Position numbers and translations under genes: made by a program. From the NCBI GenBank assembly GCA_030831005.1, contig JAURLW010000088.1, positions 1 to 13,545 of the forward strand: 13,545 nucleotides of DNA, written 5' to 3'. The notes beneath the pieces are model-generated. The model saw nothing but the letters and a program-made list of their open reading frames with translations, searched no databases and had not been told where the DNA came from. This stretch comes from Bacteroidota bacterium (GTDB lineage Bacteria; Bacteroidota; Bacteroidia; Chitinophagales; Chitinophagaceae). Shown here in pieces: positions 8,007 through 13,545 of the stretch; position 1 is the first letter of the stretch, and each line of letters begins with the position of its first letter.

Positions 8007-8610
8007 ATTTGCACGCTTCAAAGCGATTATTTAATTCTTCCCAATTTACTAAATTCCAAATAGCAGTAAGGTAGTCTGCTCTTCTATTTTGATAATGTAA
8101 ATAGTAAGCGTGTTCCCAAACGTCAATTCCAAAAATAGGTTGGCATTTACATTCTGCGATATCCATTAAGGGATTGTCTTGATTAGGTGTAGAGCAAATA
8201 GCAAGTTGGCCATCTTTAACACCTAACCATGCCCAGCCACTTCCAAAACGTGTTGCACCAGCTGCATTCATTTGTTCTTTTAATGCGTCAACTGATCCAA
8301 AGGTAGCATTGATCGCATCTGCTAAAGCACCTACTGGAGCTCCACCTGCTGTTGGTTGTAATGCAGTCCAAAATTGTGTGTGGTTATAGTGACCACCACC
8401 ATTGTTTCTTACTGCTGCAGGGAATTTAGAAATAGAACCCATTAAGCTAATGATATCCATATTTTCTGCTTCCGCACCAGCGATTGCTTTATTTAAATTG
8501 TCTACATAAGCTTGGTGGTGCTTAGTATGATGAATAGTCATCGTTAAAGTGTCGATATGAGGCTCAAGAGCGTCGTATGCATATGATAATGCAGGTAATG
8601 TATGTGTCAT
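8005..8610 (-). CDS. sodA: Superoxide dismutase, Fe/Mn family (probably Mn or cambialistic)
   Basis: It dismutates superoxide to oxygen and hydrogen peroxide. The 201-residue protein has no signal peptide, so it is cytoplasmic. All four metal ligands are visible: H27 in MTIHHTKHH, H77 in GGGHYNHTQFW, and D163 and H167 in DVWEHAYYL. Gly at residue 73 (NNGGGH) and Gln144 in TPNQDNPLM match the Mn-type positions (Gly77/Gln146 in E. coli MnSOD) rather than the Gln69 of FeSOD. I infer Mn or cambialistic use, since sequence alone is not decisive in this family. Unusually, a CxC pair (C154, C156) lies just before the GIDVWEH ligand segment. It has its own promoter (8630-8658) and terminator (7979-8006), so it is probably monocistronic, with possible read-through from the outer-membrane gene upstream. 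Confidence 0.95.
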   Translation of the reverse strand: MTHTLPALSYAYDALEPHIDTLTMTIHHTKHHQAYVDNLNKAIAGAEAENMDIISLMGSISKFPAAVRNNGGGHYNHTQFWTALQPTAGGAPVGALADAINATFGSVDALKEQMNAAGATRFGSGWAWLGVKDGQLAICSTPNQDNPLMDIAECKCQPIFGIDVWEHAYYLHYQNRRADYLTAIWNLVNWEELNNRFEACK

Positions 8611-8629
8611 TTTGTTTGATTTTAGAATG

Positions 8630-8658
8630 CAAATATAAGTCTTAAAATTTAGTGCAAA
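8630..8658 (-). promoter_or_regulatory. sodA promoter, Bacteroidota type (TTTG-N17-TAnnTTTG)
   Basis: On the minus strand, TATATTTG (8637-8630) matches the -7 consensus TAnnTTTG exactly. TTTG (8658-8655) lies 17 nt upstream as the -33 element. Transcription would start near 8624, giving a leader of about 14 nt before the ATG at 8610. The -33 element lies within the last codons of the upstream outer-membrane gene (stop at 8642-8644). Confidence 0.6.
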
Positions 8659-10129
8659 TGCTAAAAATAAGAGAACTCATTGAATTATTAATGCTAGCAA
8701 TAGGCGCATTGATGCCGTCTATAGTATAAGGCTGCTCTTGGCTGTAGTTTTTAGTCAATACATAAGCGGCATCTAAATAAATCTGATCAAATCGTATACC
8801 AAAACCTAAGGCGTATTTAATGCTTGAAAAAGCCCTTTCTGAAGTCTTGTTTGGGTTGCCAACAAGATTAAGGCCAGCTCTAAACATTTTATTTTCTATT
8901 CTCCACTCAGCGCCCAGTCTATAATTTTGGGAGTTTTTGTAGGCCATAGCTATTTTATTATTAACAGCTGTTTGATACGATGCAAATTCGCTGCTGTATT
9001 TAAAACGCATATTTGTATAGTTTACGTTTTCAATATCTATACTTACAAAGCCATTTTTATTGATAAAATAGGCAGCGCTCGCAATAAATTTATTGGGTGT
9101 GATTAGCGTATAATTAAAATTATTGTCTTTGTCAGGTTGTGTAGTAGTAATGGGTCCTGTAAGATCATTGTATCTAATTTTTAAATTTTCCGTATGGGTT
9201 TGTAAAGTAACAGCATACAAATCATTCATGGCAAAACTAGATCCGGTATGGTAGGCAAGTCCTAATCGTATTTGATCATTTACTTTTACAATACTGCCTA
9301 ATTTTAAATTGATACCGGTACCACTCGTATTTAATTTTTCTTTGAAAGTAAAATTCTCAAAATCATTATTGGTGTTGCCAGAAGCATCTCTTTCTGTGAA
9401 AATTCTTGTAGCATTGTAATTTATTGATGGAATGCCAATGGTAGCACCTAACATGAGCACATTATTATAATTGCCACCAAAAGAGAGCACTATCTCGTTC
9501 ATGTTGCCACTTTGTGTGTATTCTTTTGTTTGCGTAAGCGGCATACCTGGTGTTACTACGGATAGATATTGGCCTGCCGAATTTTTATTGACTAAATAGC
9601 TTTGGTAGCCTAAGAATTGAGGTGAATAGCCGTCAGCAGTATTGGTATTGTTAGCACCATTACTAAAATAACTACTACCAGAAGAGCTATTGTTGGTACC
9701 TGAATAGGTATAATTTACATTAAAGTCGTTGATTCTATTATATCCAATTGCAAATCCTGTTGATTCCCAAGAGCTATAGGAATTGTTTTCAGCAGTCTTA
9801 GAAATAAAGACCAAACCCAATGTGTTTACATTAAATTTTGTATTAGTTGAAGTACTCGTATTGTTTTGAAATTCGCCCTTGGTAGCATTAATTTTTAGAC
9901 TAGGTGAGAAAACGAATTCACTTTTTCTGTACGTGCCTATTCCTGCAGGGTTATAACTTAATCCTCCAAAATCAGCACCAATAGCACCATTGGCATTACC
10001 ATAGCCTGCACTACGAGCATTGCCATATAATTGTGTTTGACTATAGCGCAATGCATCAAGCTCATTCTGAGCCATAGCATTTGAGCAGCATAATAAGAAG
10101 CTTATACTATTAAATATAATTTTTTTCAT
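8642..10129 (-). CDS. Outer-membrane beta-barrel, OmpP1/FadL-like
   Basis: This 495-residue protein resembles the Bacteroidota OmpP1/FadL ('hemin receptor') family, whose members are predicted to move hydrophobic compounds across the outer membrane; the substrate here is unknown. A signal peptide spans about 1-21 (MKKIIFNSISFL..., cleavage after AMA-Q). The mature start carries the family pattern of alternating Gly/Ala around ARSAGYGNANGAIGADFGG and LSYNPAGIGTY, the inward plug-like region of FadL proteins. The rest is beta-strand-like with Asn/Ser/Thr/Gly-rich loops, and it ends in an aromatic Phe, as barrels do. I chose the ATG at 10129 over the longer frame from 10162: the longer start adds MDLDLDNCIPF ahead of a normal signal peptide and overlaps the upstream gene by 20 nt. 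It starts 13 nt after the low-complexity protein gene, so the two probably form one operon. Confidence 0.85.
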   Translation of the reverse strand: MKKIIFNSISFLLCCSNAMAQNELDALRYSQTQLYGNARSAGYGNANGAIGADFGGLSYNPAGIGTYRKSEFVFSPSLKINATKGEFQNNTSTSTNTKFNVNTLGLVFISKTAENNSYSSWESTGFAIGYNRINDFNVNYTYSGTNNSSSGSSYFSNGANNTNTADGYSPQFLGYQSYLVNKNSAGQYLSVVTPGMPLTQTKEYTQSGNMNEIVLSFGGNYNNVLMLGATIGIPSINYNATRIFTERDASGNTNNDFENFTFKEKLNTSGTGINLKLGSIVKVNDQIRLGLAYHTGSSFAMNDLYAVTLQTHTENLKIRYNDLTGPITTTQPDKDNNFNYTLITPNKFIASAAYFINKNGFVSIDIENVNYTNMRFKYSSEFASYQTAVNNKIAMAYKNSQNYRLGAEWRIENKMFRAGLNLVGNPNKTSERAFSSIKYALGFGIRFDQIYLDAAYVLTKNYSQEQPYTIDGINAPIASINNSMSSLIFSICTKF

Positions 10130-10142
10130 AAAAGGAATGCAG

Positions 10143-11300
10143 TTATCGAGGTCTAAATCCACCGCCTGGACTGCCCATTTCTCTTGGTCTTTGTTCTATT
10201 GGTCGATCTTTACGTCTTGGTTCGCTAGCTGGTACAGCGGGTCTAAAATTATCCTGGTTTCTTTGTTCGTTATATCTCGGACTTGGTTGCACTTGTCTAA
10301 TTGGATTGCTTCTATAAGGTTGTTCGTTATTGTTATAACGATCAAATCGAGAAGGAGGATTTTGATTAGGCGTTGTATTGGGTGCAGCTATTGGTTGGCT
10401 TCTATCTGGCGCTTGGTAATTTCCTCTATTGTTTCTAAAATCACGATTGCCCGGGTCATTCAAATTGTTGTAACCATTTCTGGTATTGTCAATGGGAGCC
10501 TGATTAGATCTATTTTCCATTGTGCGATTTTCCCTATTGGGATCGCTCATTTTAAATCCACTGCGGGGTCCATTATTAATACCGCTTAGCGAATAATTAT
10601 TGCGCGCAAAATCATTGCGTAATCTGAAATGGCCATTCATAGAGCCATGAGGGCCGTATCTGTAATTGTTATTATTGCCAAAATTGCCAGAAAAGAATGA
10701 GTTATAATAATGGAATTGATTCATGCCATAATAGTAGCCATCCCAGAATCCATTATTATACATATTGCCGCCCCAAAATCCAGAGTAATAAGGGTAATTG
10801 TAGCAGGAGAAGCCATTGTATCCAAACCAGGTATTCCAAGACCAATTAGAACTCCAGTAAGGTCCGTAGTTATAGTTAAATTGGTTTTGATAAAAGCGAT
10901 TATAACTCCAATACGGATCTACCCAATATGGGTTATACCAATAAGGATTGACATAAAAACTATAATAACCTTGATTATAAAAAGGATTATAAAATCTGCG
11001 TAAGTTACTAGCGTAAAAATAATCATCATTATCATCATAATCTACATAGGCTTCATCGTCGTAGTTTTGATACTGATATGAATTATTTTGGTCATTATAT
11101 GAGCTATTTGAATAATAAACCGAATTCGATGCATCTTGATTAGCACTTGAATTCTTGTTTCTTTTCTGCTTTAATTTAGCTTGAGCAGCATCAGCGCTAT
11201 TGAAATAAATATCATCTTCGTCGGTAGTGGTGTTTTGTGCGAAACTTGTGAAACTTGCCAAGAACAAGCAACACAAAAGGGTGAATGATGATTGTTTCAT
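10143..11300 (-). CDS. Secreted Tyr/Asn/Trp-rich low-complexity protein, function unknown
   Basis: I do not recognise a domain in this 385-residue protein. A signal peptide spans 1-21 (cleavage SFA-Q), so it is exported. The mature part has three zones: a polar, acidic zone (about 22-93, ending in YDDEAYVDYDDNDD); a strongly aromatic Tyr/Trp/Phe/Asn zone (about 94-205, including PYW repeated three times at a 5-residue step); and an Arg/Asn/Pro/Gln-rich, basic, probably disordered tail (about 206-385, ending GGGFRPR). Only three cysteines occur: two in the signal peptide and one in the aromatic zone. It is the first gene of a likely two-gene operon with the OmpP1/FadL-like barrel, 13 nt before that start, and is divergent from proS. 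The composition suggests an extracellular or surface-associated, self-associating or adhesive protein, but this is inference. A lipid anchor is not indicated. Confidence 0.75.
   Translation of the reverse strand: MKQSSFTLLCCLFLASFTSFAQNTTTDEDDIYFNSADAAQAKLKQKRNKNSSANQDASNSVYYSNSSYNDQNNSYQYQNYDDEAYVDYDDNDDYFYASNLRRFYNPFYNQGYYSFYVNPYWYNPYWVDPYWSYNRFYQNQFNYNYGPYWSSNWSWNTWFGYNGFSCYNYPYYSGFWGGNMYNNGFWDGYYYGMNQFHYYNSFFSGNFGNNNNYRYGPHGSMNGHFRLRNDFARNNYSLSGINNGPRSGFKMSDPNRENRTMENRSNQAPIDNTRNGYNNLNDPGNRDFRNNRGNYQAPDRSQPIAAPNTTPNQNPPSRFDRYNNNEQPYRSNPIRQVQPSPRYNEQRNQDNFRPAVPASEPRRKDRPIEQRPREMGSPGGGFRPR
10908..10949 (-). repeat. Three-copy PYW pentapeptide repeat inside the low-complexity protein
   Basis: Residues 118-131 read NPYWYNPYWVDPYW: three [N/D]PYW units at a strict 5-residue step. 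The DNA copies are similar but not identical, so this is a diverged short tandem repeat kept at protein level. It lies in the centre of the aromatic zone. Confidence 0.5.
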
Positions 11301-11341
11301 AAAAATTAGGTTTTAGGTACAAACTGCTAAATAGAAATTAA

Positions 11342-11373
11342 GTACTTTTGCAAATACTTCCCCATAAAAGTAC
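11342..11373. promoter_or_regulatory. Inverted repeat and -7 element in the divergent promoter region of proS
   Basis: The 97-nt gap between the divergent low-complexity gene and proS holds a perfect 8-bp inverted repeat, gtactttt (11342-11349) and aaaagtac (11366-11373), with a 16-nt spacer. Its left arm overlaps TACTTTTG (11343-11350, plus), an exact TAnnTTTG -7 match that would start proS transcription near 11356, about 40 nt before the ATG. No TTTG sits at the -33 distance, so the promoter is moderately supported. The repeat could be an operator or chance. I find no clear minus-strand -7 element for the divergent gene. Confidence 0.4.
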
Positions 11374-11397
11374 AACATAAACACTTTAAAAAGACTA

Positions 11398-12873
11398 ATG
11401 AGTAAGACATTAACAACTCGTAAACAAGATTATTCCCAATGGTATAATGAATTAATTCTTAGAGGCGGATTGGCAGATCATTCGGCAGTAAGAGGCTGTA
11501 TGGTTATTAAGCCTTACGGCTATGCCTTGTGGGAGAATATGAGAGATGTATTAGATCGCATGTTCAAAGAAACGGGCCATCAAAATGCTTATTTCCCATT
11601 ATTTATTCCTAAAAGTTTTTTAAGTAAAGAAGCAGCACATGTGGATGGTTTTGCAAAAGAATGTGCTGTAGTTACCCACTATCGCTTAAAAAATGACCCA
11701 AATGGGAAAGGTATAATAGTTGATCCTGAAGCTAAATTAGAAGAAGAATTAATCGTGCGTCCTACTTCTGAAACCATTATTTGGAGCACCTATAAAAATT
11801 GGATTCAATCTTATCGCGATTTACCCTTGCTTATCAATCAATGGGCAAATGTAGTGCGCTGGGAAATGCGTACTCGTTTATTTTTGCGCACGGCTGAGTT
11901 TTTGTGGCAAGAAGGACATACTGCTCATGCTAGCAAGCAAGAGGCTATTGAGGAGACAGAACGTATGCTGGAAGTTTATGCAACTTTTGCAGAAGAGTTT
12001 ATGGCTTTGCCTGTAATTAGAGGTATTAAAAGTCCGAACGAACGTTTTGCAGGAGCTGAAGAAACCTATTGTATTGAGGCTTTAATGCAAGATGGAAAAG
12101 CATTGCAAGCAGGTACATCTCATTTCTTAGGTCAAAATTTTGCGAAAGCCTTTGATGTTAAATTCTCCACTAAAGATAATACGGAAGAATACGTTTGGGC
12201 TACTTCTTGGGGCGTGTCTACAAGATTAATTGGCGCATTAGTTATGGCGCATAGCGATGACGAAGGTTTGGTATTGCCTCCGAAAATTGCACCAGTACAA
12301 GTTGTATTTGTACCTATTTACAAAGGCTCAGATTCTAAACCTGCAATTGATGCTAAAATAAAGGAATTGGCTAAGCAATTACAAGCAAGAGGAGTACGTG
12401 TGAAAATGGACTTAGACGATGCTGCAAGACCAGGATGGAAATTTGCAGAATATGAAATGCAAGGAGTGCCCATAAGAATTGCTTTAGGTGCTCGTGATAT
12501 GGAAAACAATCAAGTGGAGGTTGCGCGTAGAGATACCAAAGAGAAACAAGTTTGGAGTATGGATCAATTAGATACGCAAGTAGTAGATTTATTAAGTACT
12601 ATCCAGCAAAATCTATTTGATAGAGCAAAACTATTTAGAGATACGATGACAACCGAGGTTAATACTTGGGATAAATTTGTTGACGTATTAGATAATAAAA
12701 CGGGTTTTGTTGCAGCGCATTGGGATGGCACACCAGAAACAGAAGAGAAAATTAAAGAATTAACTAAAGCAACTATACGTTGTATTCCATTAGATAATAA
12801 ATTGGAAGCGGGTACTTGTATTTTAACAGGTAATCCATCAAAACAACGTGTACTTTTTGCTAGAGCGTATTAA
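11398..12873 (+). CDS. proS: Prolyl-tRNA synthetase, archaeal/eukaryotic-like type
   Basis: It charges tRNA-Pro with proline; cytoplasmic and essential. At 491 residues it is the short class II form without the bacterial editing insertion. Motifs are RPTSE (121-125, proline and ATP contacts), the motif 2 region VVRWEMRTRLFLRTAEFLWQ (152-171), QEGHTAH (171-177), and the motif 3 region WGVSTRLIGALVMAHSDDEG (271-290). An anticodon-binding domain follows (about 298-400), then the C-terminal domain ending FARAY, with the terminal Tyr whose carboxylate reaches the active site in the Thermus thermophilus enzyme. Of the four zinc-binding cysteines of the Thermus enzyme, only one (C474) appears to remain; the others align with W442, E447 and T477. 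It is divergent from the low-complexity gene and overlaps convergent cdd by 4 nt. A hairpin at 12904-12936 may end its transcript. Confidence 0.97.
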   Translation: MSKTLTTRKQDYSQWYNELILRGGLADHSAVRGCMVIKPYGYALWENMRDVLDRMFKETGHQNAYFPLFIPKSFLSKEAAHVDGFAKECAVVTHYRLKNDPNGKGIIVDPEAKLEEELIVRPTSETIIWSTYKNWIQSYRDLPLLINQWANVVRWEMRTRLFLRTAEFLWQEGHTAHASKQEAIEETERMLEVYATFAEEFMALPVIRGIKSPNERFAGAEETYCIEALMQDGKALQAGTSHFLGQNFAKAFDVKFSTKDNTEEYVWATSWGVSTRLIGALVMAHSDDEGLVLPPKIAPVQVVFVPIYKGSDSKPAIDAKIKELAKQLQARGVRVKMDLDDAARPGWKFAEYEMQGVPIRIALGARDMENNQVEVARRDTKEKQVWSMDQLDTQVVDLLSTIQQNLFDRAKLFRDTMTTEVNTWDKFVDVLDNKTGFVAAHWDGTPETEEKIKELTKATIRCIPLDNKLEAGTCILTGNPSKQRVLFARAY

Positions 12874-13349
12874 TCCATTTTTAAGTAGTCATTATTAAAA
12901 CCAAAAGGTAGTAGGTGTTTAGCATCTGCTACCTTTATAATTTCATCTAAAGGGCTACACATATAAATAGCTATGGGCGCTTTTTGCCAATGTTGAATTT
13001 CTGCAATGCTTTGTCGGCATATGCCACAAGGTGAAAGTGGGTCTTTCATTTCACTTTCCGATTGATAGGTAATGACTATAGCTTCTACTTTTCGTTGATG
13101 ATTGCTCATGTCTAAAGAGGATAATGCGGCGCGCTCTGCGCAAATGCCAGCTGGATAAGCAGCATTTTCATGATTCGATCCTACTATATATGTGCCATCA
13201 TCTAATAGTACAGCACTACCTACTTTGAAATGAGAATAGGGAGCATATGCTTTTTCGCAAGCTGCTTTTGCAAGCGCCAATGCTTGTGCAATAGAAGGAG
13301 CGAGATCCCCAAGATTAATTTTCTCAAATTGAAACGAATAGGTTGGCAT
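12870..13349 (-). CDS. cdd: Cytidine deaminase
   Basis: It deaminates cytidine and deoxycytidine to uridine and deoxyuridine in pyrimidine salvage; cytoplasmic. The 159 residues are slightly longer than the usual 130-140 of the tetrameric form because of an N-terminal extension of about 20-25 residues. Visible motifs are PYSHFKVGSAV (38-48), NHENAAYPAG (59-68), CAERAA (70-75) with zinc ligand C70 and proton-shuttle E72, and PCGICRQ (107-113) with ligands C108 and C111. The three-cysteine zinc site is that of the homotetrameric class; the dimeric E. coli type uses HAE. It lies 10 nt downstream of crcB, so the two are probably co-transcribed. Its stop overlaps that of proS in the 4-nt palindrome TTAA (12870-12873), and its 3' end contains the hairpin described for proS. 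Confidence 0.95.
   Translation of the reverse strand: MPTYSFQFEKINLGDLAPSIAQALALAKAACEKAYAPYSHFKVGSAVLLDDGTYIVGSNHENAAYPAGICAERAALSSLDMSNHQRKVEAIVITYQSESEMKDPLSPCGICRQSIAEIQHWQKAPIAIYMCSPLDEIIKVADAKHLLPFGFNNDYLKMD
12904..12936 (+). terminator. Hairpin beyond proS, inside cdd: possible proS terminator
   Basis: A 14-bp stem pairs 12904-12917 (aaaggtagtaggtg) with 12923-12936 (catctgctaccttt) around a 5-nt loop, 31 nt past the proS stop. Two pairs are G-U wobbles in the plus-strand RNA and become A-C mismatches in the minus-strand RNA, so the structure is better in the proS transcript than in the cdd transcript. The T tract is short (the three T of the stem, then ataattt), so it may be a weak terminator or a 3'-end stabiliser. 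Confidence 0.45.
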
Positions 13350-13359
13350 AAGATTTTTT

Positions 13360-13545
13360 TTAATTGATTAACCAAATACCCAAACGGCAAAGTAATATAC
13401 CTACTACGATACTAGCAATGGTATACAACATTGCATAATAGCTGAGCGCGTTTTTAATTAAATGTACATTTTCAAGTGCAAAGCTTGAGAAGGTAGTGAA
13501 GCCACCGCAAAAACCAGTAGCTAGTAAAAGCCACCATAATTGCTG
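13360..13545 (-). CDS. crcB: Fluoride channel CrcB/FluC, C-terminal part (5' end outside window)
   Basis: Translating the minus strand from the right edge gives 61 residues before the TAA at 13362-13360, about half of the usual 115-130-residue protein. It begins QQLWWLLLATGF and contains the family signature GFCGGFTTFSSF (11-22), which holds the phenylalanines lining the fluoride path and the Thr/Gly-rich turn around the central sodium site. The last transmembrane helix follows at about 35-59 (YYAMLYTIASIVVGILL). CrcB is a small inner-membrane, dual-topology dimer that exports toxic fluoride. The start is beyond the window, so any fluoride riboswitch in front of it cannot be seen. It precedes cdd by 10 nt in the same direction. 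The identification rests on the signature and hydrophobicity and is confident despite the truncation by the window edge. Confidence 0.9.
   Translation of the reverse strand, partial: QQLWWLLLATGFCGGFTTFSSFALENVHLIKNALSYYAMLYTIASIVVGILLCRLGIWLIN

Noticed and set aside
10130..10162. Longer start for the outer-membrane protein, adding 11 residues.
   Set aside because: The extension precedes a complete signal peptide, and it would overlap the upstream gene by 20 nt.
10137..11003. Plus-strand open frames of 150 and 97 codons opposite the low-complexity gene.
   Set aside because: They are the antisense of biased Asn/Tyr/Arg codons, which read as Ile/Val/Ser-rich sequence. The minus-strand gene has a signal peptide and an operon context; these have neither.
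12318..12509. 63-codon minus-strand open frame inside proS.
   Set aside because: It lies opposite the conserved anticodon-binding region of ProS and looks like a shadow.

Overview
The window is a stretch of ordinary, AT-rich chromosome from a member of the Bacteroidota, possibly Chitinophagales/Chitinophagaceae. The family-level placement is an inference. The evidence is a DUF5683 protein, an OmpP1/FadL-like outer-membrane protein, the short archaeal/eukaryotic-like prolyl-tRNA synthetase, starts without clear Shine-Dalgarno sequences, and promoter elements of the TTTG-spacer-TAnnTTTG type. I see no insertion sequence, phage gene, CRISPR array, tRNA or rRNA. Both ends cut through genes: RNase Y on the left and a CrcB fluoride channel on the right.

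Layout. (1) 1-1030, plus: the 3' part of rny (KH and HD domains), closed by a strong intrinsic terminator. (2) 1077-4667, plus: a DUF5683 membrane/envelope protein, a protein-L-isoaspartate methyltransferase (pcm) and a secreted GH20 beta-N-acetylhexosaminidase. The first two lie 4 nt apart. (3) 4660-7918, minus: aroB-aroA-aroC, a tightly packed shikimate-pathway operon that runs tail-to-tail into the GH20 gene with an 8-nt overlap. (4) 7979-8610, minus: sodA, with its own well-formed promoter and a perfect-stem terminator separating it from aroB. (5) 8642-11300, minus: a secreted Tyr/Asn/Trp-rich low-complexity protein followed by the OmpP1/FadL-like beta-barrel. (6) 11398-12873, plus: proS, divergent from group 5. 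(7) 12870-13545, minus: crcB (partial) then cdd, convergent with proS and overlapping it by 4 nt.

Function. AroB, AroA and AroC supply steps 2, 6 and 7 of the route to chorismate; the other steps must be encoded elsewhere. The remaining genes are housekeeping (RNA turnover, protein repair, superoxide defence, tRNA charging, pyrimidine salvage, fluoride export) or envelope and glycan functions.

I found no convincing undescribed multi-gene system. The points most worth a second look are the unusual low-complexity secreted protein paired with the barrel, the short divergent chorismate synthase, the altered glyphosate-loop residues in AroA, the degenerate zinc site in ProS, and a 14-bp hairpin for proS 3'-end formation embedded in the cdd coding sequence.
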